From Cercospora beticola (Eukaryota; Ascomycota; Dothideomycetes; Mycosphaerellales; Mycosphaerellaceae), in the NCBI RefSeq assembly GCF_033473495.1, contig NC_088939.1, positions 2,976,001-3,040,000 on the forward strand: a stretch of DNA of 64,000 bases, read 5' to 3'. The notes under the pieces were generated by a model. That model saw only the letters and a list, made by a program, of their open reading frames with translations, searched no databases and was not told the DNA's origin. The position numbers and the translations under genes were made by a program. This document shows, one piece after another, positions 32,612 through 42,697 of this stretch. Each line of letters starts with the position of its first letter. Positions within the stretch are counted from its first letter, which is position 1.

Positions 32612-35443
32612 TCACGATCGTTGACTGAAGAACCAGCTGCTGCGCTTGCCGCCGCTGCCCTCTGAGTTCGCTTGCTGAAGACCGGCATATGTGGGCGCGA
32701 GGCTTGGTCCGTCTCCGCCGCCGCCACCGCCCCTCAGAGGCTTGGCTATCCGGCCGAATGGGTTGTTCGCGAAATTTGAGGGGGCAGGTGAGTTGGGCAG
32801 GCCACGAGTTGAGCCGGATTTGGCAGCTTCGAGGCGTTCTTTGACAGCCATGAGTTGCGATTCAAACCTAGAAAATGTCAGCAAATAATCGACCTCACTG
32901 TCCGAGGAATTAACGTACTTGTGGTTAGCAAGCATGAGCTTCTCCTGGCTCTCCTGGACGAGACCCTCCAGACCACGAATACGCTCACCACGAGCGACCA
33001 ATTTACGCTCAGCAATGGCGACTTCCTTCTTGAGCTGTGTGTTCTGCTCTACAAGTTGTCGCTGCACGATCGTCAATTGTTCCAAGTTGCGCTCGAGGAA
33101 CGCCAGCTTCTTTTGCTGTGCCTTGGAGTTGCTGCTTCGCAGAATCGAGTTGTACTGCTCGCGTGTGCTGTCCAAGCTTATCTCCAACTCAACAACACGC
33201 TCGCAGCGGTTCTGCAGATCTCGCATAAGGGACTTCTTGATGGCATCGAAGTCTGCAAGCTGCTTGCCTAGAGTGGTGCCGTTGGCACCATTCAGAGCCT
33301 GCTTGCGCAGAGCTTCCACTTCGTTGCGAAGGCGGGTGTTCTCTTCTTGTTGGCGAGACAGCATCTCATGTGCTTCTGCGGATTGAGCGCCACCATTCTG
33401 CTCGGCCAATCTCTTGGAGTATTTCTCCTTGAGCTCCTCGACATCAGCCTCGGACAAGTTGCGCTCGAGCAAGTCCTGGTGCTCGCGATGAAGCTGGGAA
33501 AGCTTCTGTTCGAGGACGGCCATCTGCGCGCTGTCCGCGTGACCATTGGCGCTGATATCTGCCTGTCGGATTTGGCCTTGTAGCTCGAGTAGCTTGTCCT
33601 TGAGGCTGTGAAATTGATCTGCGGCGACACTTTCTCCGCTGTCAGCAATCTCGAGCAGGCTTTGCACTTGCTGAACCATCTCCGCAACAGCCATCTCATT
33701 CTGCGACATAAGACCCTCCCCAAGGTCAAAAGTGGCCATCATTTGCGCCATGCGCTCCTTCTTGAGTCTCTCCTTCTCATCCAGCAGAGCAGAAGACTCC
33801 TTAGCAGACATTCGTGCATCGAGAAGCTCAGACTTGAGGCTGTCCAGTTCTGCCGTGAGCTCTGCATTGGCATCCCGTAACGAGTCCATGGTTATGCTAG
33901 CCTCCTTGGTCTCGAAATCGATCCTTTCGATATCTCTCTTCTGAGTTTCCACTTCCGCCGAGAGTTTCTCGTTGCTACGCTGAAGCTCTGATTGGGATGC
34001 TCGGATTTCCTTGAGCTGTTCTTGCGCAGATCGCGCAGCTTGCTGAGCAGCCTCTAATTCACGCTCCTTCTCGGCAAGCTGGTCTTGCAGATCGTTCTCG
34101 CGCTTCAAAAACTCTTCACGCTCGTCCTTCTCGAGCACCAAGCTAGGTGTCCCTGCTCGTTCGAGCTCGGCTCGACTCTCAGGTCTGGGAGTACCAAAAC
34201 CATCCTGGCTCTTCACCCTGCTAGTAGGAGTTTGCGAGCGCGGAGGCGCTTCAGCGACGAAACCAGCACCAAGTGGCTGGATCCATTTCTCCTTTGGCAC
34301 AGGTTCTCCTTTCCTCCATTGAACAACCTCGCCCTCCAATGATTGAATATATGCAGTGAAAGTGGTGACCTGGGATTGCGTCTTCTTGAGCATGGCCTTG
34401 AGCTGAGCCGGAGAAAGTTCTTCGTTGATCTTGGCCTTCTGTTTGATCGTTTTGGCACGCTCACCAAATCGCATTGTTCCAATGGTTTCCGCGTCGTTGT
34501 AGGACATGGGCGAGGCATTGATGATGAGTGTCGTTCGAGAGTTACCACCGAGCGACTCTTGCAGAATTCTCGTAAGCTTACTGTCACGGTAAGGGATGTG
34601 CTGGCTCTTTCCTTCAGCGAGCGCGTTAATGACCATTCCAAGTGCAGAGAGCGATTTGTTGATCTTCTTTGCCTCTTCCAGTGTCTGACCACTTGCACCT
34701 GTCTTTCCCACCTTTTCCGAACCTGCCAGATCTACCAGGTACAGGCGACCAGACCGTGCGGATCCTGTTTCGACGTTCTTCTGCGTAACCTCGATCACGA
34801 AAATCGAGTGTGATCGCGAAGACTCCTGGTTCATGTTCGTTGATGCGACCGCACGAGCCTGTCCACCTCTCTCCAGAACAGTGTACACTTCGTCCACGGA
34901 CCCGACGTAGAACTCGTGCAAGCCCTTGACGTATATGCCCTTTTGCTTGTCTTCGTGCACAGGCAAGTTATCGTTCTGCGGCACCAGCAGATCGCGAATC
35001 TTCTCCATGTAGATTTCCATGTAACTGGTCTTGACCGTGAACTCAATTGTGCTGTCACTCTCCATGATCTTGGTGAAGATCTGCTCCACGATGCGCGGAA
35101 TAATACCCTTGGTGTCTGGATCATGCAAGTCCCCAGCGCCCATCATGGTATACGTCTTTCCGGATCCCGTCTGACCGTACGCGAATACTGTGCCATTGTA
35201 GCCAGCCAGTACATCGTCCACCGTGCTCTTGATCGAGTAGTCGAAGATCTCATGCTGGGCAGTGCCGACAGGGAAAACGCGATCGAAGGTGTAGGTCGGC
35301 TTGCCGCTGGCTTCCTGGGAGTCGATTGTCACTGAGTCCTCGCTAGGGAATTCGACAATGGACACAGCCTGATTGCTCTGCTCGACTTTGTTGGCGGGCC
35401 GAAAGCGGGCGACCACCTTGATCGTGTTGGACGTGGAAGACAT
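32612..35443 (-). CDS. kinA: Conventional kinesin (kinesin-1) heavy chain
   Basis: Exons are complement(32919..35443, 32612..32867), with a 51-nt intron (32868-32918). The protein is 926 aa, very close to the 928 aa of the Neurospora orthologue. The motor domain (about 5-330) has the P-loop GQTGSGKTYTM, switch I NMNQESSRSHSIF, switch II LVDLAGSEKVGKTGASG and the INKSLSALGMVINAL helix. A neck and long coiled coil run from about 340 to 870, then a globular tail with KFEXQ-type sequence created by the splice (NHK|FESQLMAVKERLEAAK) and a Gly-rich end (RGGGGGGDGPS). In fungi this plus-end motor moves vesicles and dynein to hyphal tips, and no light chains are used. The intron is a multiple of three and stop-free, so the unspliced frame stays open. 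Confidence 0.96.
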   Translation of the reverse strand: MSSTSNTIKVVARFRPANKVEQSNQAVSIVEFPSEDSVTIDSQEASGKPTYTFDRVFPVGTAQHEIFDYSIKSTVDDVLAGYNGTVFAYGQTGSGKTYTMMGAGDLHDPDTKGIIPRIVEQIFTKIMESDSTIEFTVKTSYMEIYMEKIRDLLVPQNDNLPVHEDKQKGIYVKGLHEFYVGSVDEVYTVLERGGQARAVASTNMNQESSRSHSIFVIEVTQKNVETGSARSGRLYLVDLAGSEKVGKTGASGQTLEEAKKINKSLSALGMVINALAEGKSQHIPYRDSKLTRILQESLGGNSRTTLIINASPMSYNDAETIGTMRFGERAKTIKQKAKINEELSPAQLKAMLKKTQSQVTTFTAYIQSLEGEVVQWRKGEPVPKEKWIQPLGAGFVAEAPPRSQTPTSRVKSQDGFGTPRPESRAELERAGTPSLVLEKDEREEFLKRENDLQDQLAEKERELEAAQQAARSAQEQLKEIRASQSELQRSNEKLSAEVETQKRDIERIDFETKEASITMDSLRDANAELTAELDSLKSELLDARMSAKESSALLDEKERLKKERMAQMMATFDLGEGLMSQNEMAVAEMVQQVQSLLEIADSGESVAADQFHSLKDKLLELQGQIRQADISANGHADSAQMAVLEQKLSQLHREHQDLLERNLSEADVEELKEKYSKRLAEQNGGAQSAEAHEMLSRQQEENTRLRNEVEALRKQALNGANGTTLGKQLADFDAIKKSLMRDLQNRCERVVELEISLDSTREQYNSILRSSNSKAQQKKLAFLERNLEQLTIVQRQLVEQNTQLKKEVAIAERKLVARGERIRGLEGLVQESQEKLMLANHKYVNSSDSEVDYLLTFSRFESQLMAVKERLEAAKSGSTRGLPNSPAPSNFANNPFGRIAKPLRGGGGGGDGPSLAPTYAGLQQANSEGSGGKRSSWFFSQRS

Positions 35444-36137
35444 GGTGGGTGTTCCGGACGCGCCTCGAGCGCGTTGTCGCCGTCGATCGTGTCCGTAGTG
35501 CTGTCAGGCACCAATCTGCGCGTCTCGAACAGACCGCCTCGTGCCTCGTCTCCCTGCCCCCACACGTTCAATTCGTGCCTCGTTCGTCCCCCGCTGAACC
35601 CTCCACGGCGCCAGAGGAGTTGTCCGTATCGATACTGAATGCGCGAGACCCAGAGACCGGCTCGTGCGACCCTCCAGAGGTGAGGTTGGTGTGCGGAATA
35701 GGCGTGGTCGACTGGCCCGCAGGAGAGCGTGAGCAGCGTGCTGGTATGTTTCACCACAGGATCAACAAGGAGACGCCCGACGGGGCTTTCCCGCGCGCTA
35801 TCGCACGTGCGCAGCACTCGAAGGCTCAACTTGGCTCCAGCACGGTCGCATTCACTGTCTTCGACGCCTGACGACAGATTTCGTGAGCAGGCAATCCAAT
35901 ACTTTTGTTGGCTACAGTCTGCTGAAACAGTGCAGTCATCGTTGAGCCATCGGGAGGCAACCTTGCACATCTCCAACCTTAAACTAATGCATAGACCCTG
36001 GTAACCACCAGTGACCTGCAGGTACACAGATGATATGAGCAGGCGGCAGCATCCTGCCATGATTCAAACTGGGTCTCAACGATGGCATTCAAGGCATAGC
36101 TTCGTTATACATGGCTGACACTATCTGCGAAAGTCAA
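35444..36137. other. Intergenic, kinesin promoter and thiolase 3' flank
   Basis: 694 bp. The plus strand is open for 140 codons from 35449, but the translation matches nothing and lies on the promoter side of the kinesin gene. I see no separate gene. Confidence 0.4.
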
Positions 36138-37517
36138 CTACAGCTCATCTGCATCGACTATCTGGACGACCATGGCGCTAGCCGCTCCTCCACCGTTGCA
36201 AATGGCTGCGCAACCGTACTCGCCCTTCTTCAGCTGGTGCAGCAAGGTGACCATGATTCTTGATCCGGAGCTGCCGAGTGCGTGGCCGAGCGAGATGGCA
36301 CCACCGCGAGGATTGACATTATCGGAACCGAGTCCAAGAATCTATATCTCAGTCAGTACGCCGAACGAGAAAGGTCTCCAACCAAGACTCACCTTAGCAT
36401 TCGCCTTAATCACCGCCGCGAAAGCCTCGTTGAACTCCCACACCTTGACCTGCTCTTTCGTGATACCGGCGCGCTCGAGCACAATCGGAACGACCTTCGC
36501 AGGGGCAATTGGGAAATCGATGGGGTCCACAGCGGCGTCTGCGTATGCCACAATCTTCGCAAGCACTCTCTTCCCCTTGCCGTATTGCTTCGCCAGCTCC
36601 TTGTTTGCCACGATCAACGCTGAAGCTCCATCGTTCATACTTGAGCTGTTTGCCGCAGTAACAGTTCCCTTACCACTGCGATCAAATGCTGGCTTCAGAG
36701 TAGCAACCTTGTCCAGCTTTAACCTCCCGTATCCCTCATCTTCTGAGATCACAGTATCGCCCTTCTTGCCCTTCACTGTCACCGGCACGACCTCATCCTT
36801 GAAGAGCCCCGCCTTCCACGCCTCACCTGCCCGCTTAAAGCTCTCGATCGCATACTCGTCCTGCTGTTCCCGGCTAATTTCATATTTCTTCGCCGTGTTT
36901 TCCGCGCAGTTGCCCATGTGAATCTGATTGTAAACATCCCACAATCCGTCCTTAATCAAGCCATCCTCAGCCGTGACATTTCCAAAAGCCGGTAATTGTG
37001 GTCCTCGAGCAGTATAGTATGGTACTCTTGACATGTTCTCCATTCCACCTGCGACAACAGCCTCCTCTTGCCCCAGCTCAATTTGCTGCGCTGCGATCGA
37101 CACAGCTTTCAGTCCCGAAGCGCACACTTTGTTGATCGTTGTTGCTTCTACCGAAGGTGACAAGCCAGCGAATATGGTGGCTTGACGAGCGGGTGCTTGG
37201 CCGACAGCAGCCTGCATAACGTTGCCCATGTATACGGACGTGATCTTTTCGGCGGGGACATCGGATCGTTTCAAGGCTTCCTTGATTGCTGTCGCGCCTA
37301 GTTCAGGTGCAGAGACGGACGAGAAAGAGCCATTGAAGAGTGCAGTTGGCGTTCGGACCGCGGAAAGAATATAGGCGTCTTGGATTTCTTTCGGTCGTCG
37401 CGTGGAAACGCTGAATTGCCGTTGGACGGCCTGTAGTCGTTGTGCTGGAGTCGAGGACATTGTGGCGGATCTGCTGGACAGAGTCTGGAGGGAACGGCGG
37501 AGGAGAGGTGAAGACAT
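36138..37517 (-). CDS. Acetyl-CoA C-acetyltransferase (acetoacetyl-CoA thiolase), mitochondrial
   Basis: Exons are complement(36393..37517, 36138..36341), with a 51-nt intron (36342-36392, GTGAGT donor). The protein is 442 aa. [11 protein letters not shown] holds the acyl-carrying Cys132. [10 protein letters not shown], the [14 protein letters not shown] block (catalytic His) and [13 protein letters not shown] (second Cys) complete the thiolase active site; the last two come from exon 2. About 45 residues precede the core ([11 protein letters not shown]). They are basic and Ser-rich with RQFSVSTRR, a good mitochondrial presequence. An internal Met20 still leaves a presequence. The enzyme interconverts two acetyl-CoA and acetoacetyl-CoA, serving ketone/isoleucine degradation in mitochondria; a cytosolic Erg10 is probably encoded elsewhere. 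Confidence 0.93.
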
Positions 37518-37997
37518 TGTGAACGAAGAGGGAAAGGGAGAAAGTGCTGGCGAGGCTTGCTGCTACTACCTAGGCTATTTCGCAGGATCGACGCAGAACA
37601 GAGCAGAGGAGGCTGCAGAAGGTTGACAAGCTATACTGGAATGGTTAGCCACGGGTCAAAGGTCAAGTGAGTTTGCGGAAGCGTCATGGCCGAGGTTGCG
37701 CGGACGCGATCCGCGTTTGTGAGTGCACAGACATGCCTGTGAAAGGACTTGGCTTTTTCGGAAGCGATTCGGAAGCGACATGAGATGGACGACATGAGGA
37801 GACAGTTGTGATCGAAGTCCACCTGAGTTGCTTGACCGATTCATCGCTATGGCTTGATTAGTTACAATGCCATATCTTCGTCCGAAAGTCTACAAACCCG
37901 CGACCTGCTGACATGTGATCATTAATTCATCGGGACTTCATTTGTGCATGCGTGATGGTGGATGCCTCCTTCACATCCATTCACTTCATCACTTGCC
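37518..37997. other. Intergenic, thiolase promoter and 3' flank of the MJ1316 gene
   Basis: 480 bp upstream of the minus-strand thiolase. No coding sequence, RNA gene or repeat was recognised. Confidence 0.4.
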
Positions 37998-40188
37998 TCA
38001 GAGATCCTCTCCAGTGCGATCGATCCTCTTCTCCCTGTCCCAGACCATGGCATGACCTCTTACTCGTCGAATGATCCAGATGCGATGCTCCGGGATGAAG
38101 TCCTCTTCCTCCGTATGCGTCTGCCATTGATCTAGCCGCTTCCACATCATTCCATCAAAGCGATCCACGTATCCGATTTCATACTCAATGGCTTGATGTT
38201 TGCGATCCCATTTAAGGCGCTGCATCGCCTGGCTAGCAGAGCGGAAACGGTCCGACGGAGCGTCACTCGGTGGAGGACCTTGACTCGGTCCTTTGATAGA
38301 AGGTGCTTCGTCGTCGCTTGTGGCTGTTGGATCATCCCCGCCTCTCATCAATCGCCGCATTGCAGCTTCCGCCTTCAGTTGCTCTCTGGCAAGTGTCCTG
38401 AAGCTATCGGGACGTCTGTCCTGCGGGATAGGTTCTGTTCTAGCCGCTACTTCAGCTGGGCCAGCGATTGTTGGCGTCATTCCTACCGGCGTTGACGGTC
38501 TCGCCGGGTTAGCTCGCTTGTCCTCATCCGCTTCCATCAGAAACTCCTCCATGGTGTCGCTTAAGTCCAAGTTGATGGTTGCCATGCGTTCCTCGCCCAA
38601 TATCGCCTTGAAGTCCATACCCTCCTTGCGACCGGGTTGGACATCAAGCTCGGATCGGCCGAATAGTCCTTCCTGTGAGTAGAGTTTGATCTCTAGACTG
38701 GCCTCTGCACTTTTCAATACTGGGTGATTCATACAAGCGTCATTCAGTCGTTGTATCGCTTTATCGTTCAGAATGGTGCTCAGAGAACCGCGGAAACCTC
38801 TGCGGCTGTTGAGGACATCTCCGTCGATTCCAATGAAAGAGACCCAGCCCTCGTCCTCGGGTACATCCTGTGGCAAGACCATGTTGAATGGCCAGATATG
38901 AGAAATGATGGGGGCCTGGAAGATGTCCATCAATTCGTCCTGTATCAGTAACAAAACTCTGCTTCAAGTCAGCGGAGGGTACGCCTTTTGCCATGACCAC
39001 AGACTTACTGATAGAACTGCATTTCAAGCCTCTCGCCGGTTGTATAATTCCAGTAGCGTAGGATGATCTTGAGGTACATGCTGTAAGCCCTTCGAAACAA
39101 CCCAAAACCTTCTCGGGTACCCCGGGCGACCGTGTCCACAGATGTCATATCTTCTGTGATAGCTCGCTTGATGCTATGGGTTGCTACAGGGGAGCTGTCC
39201 TTACTAGTGGAGGAACACCCTAGAATGCGTCCTGAAGGGGTTGGCACGAACAGCTGGGCCGACTTTGTGTTCACACCGAGGACGAGTGGGTACATGCATC
39301 TTTCAAGCAGCTTCGCGAACGTTGGCTTGACCATGTACTTCCGGATGTCCAGCTCTGCATGGCCTGTTTACGGTCAGCTAATTACCGCCGGGTCGCGTGC
39401 ACATGACAAGCTATGTCTCGAGAAAGGACTTACCACGATCAACACAGAACAGGACCATCTCGCTTGTTAGCAATTGGAGGCGCGGGCAGAGTATACCCCG
39501 GTAGAAAGCCCACATCATGAGTTGGTGAACGCAAGCACGATATTCTGCAGAGCTCGGCGCATGGGGTCGCGTTGGATCTGCGGTAACATCCAGTCCACGA
39601 ACCTTCTTGATCATGTATCTGGTATCGTGCAGCTGCGCCAGCAAATCTGTGTTGAAAGGCCAGTCGGCCAGGGGGATATTTTCAGGCGCAGAAAGGTATT
39701 GGCTATATTCGTGAGTGATTCTGCAGTAGTGAAGCTCGCAAATAATGCGACATTCCTCGTCTTTCTTCTGTGGCAGAGGGTTCTCGAGCTCGATGAGCAG
39801 GTGCTCATCGTCATCTACTCACTATTAGTTCTAGATCACCTCAGATAGAGATGGCGATGGAAGCCAGTCCCATCCACGTTGACCGACCTGTAGGAGGTGT
39901 TGCGAGATCTATGCCCAGCTTCTCCACGGCATATTCGAAAAACGTTTTCGCGCTCATGGTTGCCACCGCGATTAGACTGTAAGTCTCCACTGGCGGAACG
40001 ATGCCTATCGCGTGTGGTAATGACATGTAGAGATATTTGTCGGTTGGTAGACTCGGTTTCGGCTGCTGCATTGGTTTCGTCGAGCCTAGAGGGTATGAGA
40101 GATAAGTGCAGTCAAGCCTCTTCGCAAAAGCGCGAACGTGCAATTCGAGTCCGACCCAATACTGATCGTTATCTTGAAGCACCGCCAT
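37998..40188 (-). CDS. Uncharacterised protein with C-terminal MJ1316 (DUF504) RNA-end-recognition domain
   Basis: Exons are complement(39888..40188, 39434..39814, 39009..39363, 37998..38958), with introns of 73, 70 and 50 nt. At least 665 aa. The 5' end is uncertain: 40188 is the first in-frame ATG, but the same frame stays open for about 50 more codons upstream (SDFSLLRYSAQRFNTSATV), so a further exon is likely. The last 55 residues, LKWDRKHQAIEYEIGYVDRF ... IPEHRIWIIRRVRG ... VWDRE, are a clear MJ1316/DUF504 domain, thought to recognise cyclic or damaged RNA ends. The body (for example DDEHLLIELENPLPQKKDEE, ACVHQLMMWAFYRGILCPRL, LIQDELMDIFQAPIISHIWP) matches no family I can name. A Ser/Pro-rich linker precedes the domain. 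Confidence 0.72.
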
Positions 40189-40949
40189 GGTTTCGGACGT
40201 ATTCTGTGTAGTTCCGAGAAGTGTGCTGATGCTTGCAAATGATGGCACAGTGGCCGATGTGTTGAACCTTTGTGCTGAGTATCTGAGAAGGGAGAAATCT
40301 GACTCACTGTCAAGGCTGCTGCTACTCTCAGCCTTCGTGGGTGCCTATGGAAAGTGTAAAACCATCGCACTTTCTTGAGTACAAGTCAATGCGGTTGCGG
40401 TGTCTCGAAGAAGGTGCAGTTGAGAGGCGAAGTCGAAGGAGGCTGAGTCATCCCGAACTCTCCTGCTTCCACACACGCATATCACGACGCCCGTCTCTAT
40501 ACTCAACACACCAGCTCGAGATCATCGCTTGACGAGATGTGAAGTGACTGCATGAAGACTTGGAAGACGAGATTCTTACATCTCGATGGAGAAGACGTTC
40601 ACCACTCGGCGCTACTGCACCCAATTCGTATCGCTTCACACTGCTTGCACCTATTTTCAACCCGCCCAGAGTTTTAGTCTCCCCTCGCCCATTTGCTTCG
40701 ATGCATTTAAGTGGGTCGATTTTCCCATCTTAGAAGGACAGTGGCTTCTTGGCAGAAGTTGGACTATGGAGACAATGATCCTGCAGGATTATATGTTTCT
40801 TCCTTCGCTGTTCAAGAAAGGATCACGTACTAGTCGCAAGCGAGAGATGTATGGCAGTGTGGCAGTATTTATGTCTCTGTAGATCGTCCCCTTCGTTCGT
40901 GTGGTCTTTCGAAGCATATTCTATAGCCACTCAAAGGGTCTAGACAAAT
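40189..40949. promoter_or_regulatory. Divergent upstream region, probably with a missed 5' exon
   Basis: 761 bp between the MJ1316 gene (-) and the GH16-like gene (+). The first 150 bases likely still belong to the minus-strand coding region or its first intron: a CCATAG acceptor-like site at about 40350 precedes the open frame. An ATG at 40451 (MTQPPSTSPL) is a possible first exon, but I found no canonical donor joining them. The rest is promoter sequence. Confidence 0.35.
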
Positions 40950-41879
40950 ATGCCTACCCCACATCCCCTCGTCGGCCTGATCGCTGGCTCGTCACTTGTA
41001 ACCATCGCTATGGCGCAAACTTTCTCACAATCCAAGACCTTCACATTCACAGGCAGCGCCCTCCCGCCCGAGTTGACGCCTTCGACATGGCCAGTGTACG
41101 AAGAGTCCAATCCGAACGCAAAGTACGATCGCATATTCGAGGAAAAGAATGTTATCGTTCGAGACGGCTTTCTCGAACTTCGCGTTCCAGGAGGACAGAA
41201 ACCGACAGATGGAGGGAGAGGACCGATTAGTTGTGCAGAAGTGGGGACAACGTTTGAAGTCAAATATGCTTCCGTGAAGACGTACGCGATCTTGAGTGAG
41301 GAGCCGGGTGTGTGTAATGGTAGGTGACTTCGTTCATCGACGACCCGCATGATGCGTTGCGTGTATGCGTTGAGGATGGGCTTGTTACTCTTGCTGAATC
41401 ATCGAAACAGGAATGTTCATGTACAAAGACTACAACCAAGAGACCGACATCGAATGGATTAGTGACTCAGAATCATTCGCAAACCAGCAGTTCAGCTCCA
41501 ATGGGTCGAGGGTTCTCCTGTATACGAATCAAGGACCGAGTGGTAACACTGATGCATTGACCGTCTCTGGAAGAGCGCCGGCAGATGCTACATCGGCAGT
41601 GCACGAGTATCGCTTGGATTGGACAGAAGATGCCGTGGAGTTCTATTTGGATGGCGTGAAACAGCAAACGCTTACGGACTATGTGCCGACGGTCGGTGGC
41701 AGTTGGCTGTGGAATTCCTGGGTGTGAGTAGATTTCATTTCTCGTATGGTGAGGGCGTTGAAGCTGATGCTGATGATTGTGGCTGCAGGAACGGCGACCC
41801 TTACTTCACAGCTGGACCGCCCGTGAATGACGCAGTTTTCAAGATCCTGCGCATAGAGATGGACTATAATCCCGCCTAA
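40950..41879 (+). CDS. Secreted GH16-like concanavalin-fold glucanase/transglycosylase
   Basis: Exons are 40950..41319, 41411..41723 and 41789..41879, with introns of 91 and 65 nt. The protein is 257 aa. The N-terminus MPTPHPLVGLIAGSSLVTIA is a signal peptide, cleaved near AMA|Q. YNQETDIEWISD supplies the GH16 catalytic array E134-x-D136-x-E138. HEYRLDWTEDAVEFYLDGV and WLWNSWVNGDPYFTAGPP are the usual later strands of the beta-jellyroll, joined by the second splice. GH16 enzymes cleave or re-link beta-1,3/1,4-glucans in the wall. The protein is short, without a GPI-anchor tail or Ser/Thr-rich stalk, so it is probably released. Thr replaces the usual aliphatic residue in the ExDxE motif. Exact specificity cannot be read from sequence. 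Confidence 0.85.
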
Positions 41880-42697
41880 CTAGTGTCTCCTCGTGTTCGG
41901 GCGCAAAGAGCAGCAGCTGATCAGGGGCAGGGCAATGGAGTGGTGGCAGCCACAGCCGGGGTCGGCACATCTTGAGTCATTGCGCATGCCGGGTAGTATA
42001 GAGTTTGGATAGAGAGATTGGCTGAGATAAGATGCCGGCATACAGCCGCATTTCGGTGTTGGTTCCAATGCCTGTCGACAGATCCTGCGTGCTGGTGGAG
42101 GTCGAATGGCGTGAATGGCAGTGCGTGTTGGAGCGGTGGTGGTCCTGGCGGTGGGAGGATGACGGTCGGCGTCGAGATTCGTCAGGATGTGGCAGTGGGA
42201 AGGATTGCACGGGCTGAAGTTTGGGCAGTTGGGACGGCGGGAGAAGGCGCGCTAGAAGGGCGGGAGAACACGAGCGGTCCCCGAGCTACAGTATGGCCCC
42301 GCCATCATCGTGAGTGCGTGCTGTGGTGTGCTGTGTGCTGTGCTGCGAGTCTGCCGTCAGAGCGCAAGCGCGAATGAAGAAACGAACGCTGCTACACCCT
42401 GCGTTTGCTCTACTGCGTGCCCCTCCGCCCACCTTTTCTCACCGCGCACCGCGCACCGCCCACTGTCCGCACCGCCAGTCGCCGTTCAATGGCGTGCTGA
42501 AGCGAGATCTGCATTCCGCGCTCAGCACGCGCGCGTTTGATCGACCACACGCGATACGCCTGACGCCACGACGACGACGTACAACCCCGAAACTGCCCGT
42601 CTGCCACGCCGGGCACGTGGCTCGACGAGGCAGCGCACGACGGCACATCTGATGGACGTACGCTCGTGAGAGAAGCTGCAAGGAACATCGCTCCATC
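41880..42697. other. Intergenic, promoter region of the cNMP/F-box gene
   Basis: 818 bp between two plus-strand genes. It contains a GT/GCT-rich simple segment near 42308-42350 (gtgctgtggtgtgctgtg) and a C-rich block (ccgcgcaccgcgcaccgc) near 42440. Open frames here are compositional. No gene was recognised. Confidence 0.4.

Noticed and set aside
35449..35871. 140-codon plus-strand frame upstream of kinesin
   Set aside because: It lies in the kinesin promoter/5'UTR, with no recognisable domain and an Arg/Pro-rich composition.
40275..40300. GTGAGT...CTCAG pair that looks like a complete intron in the MJ1316 gene
   Set aside because: Only about 25 nt long, and the frame through it is open and reads plausibly (SDFSLLRYSAQRF).
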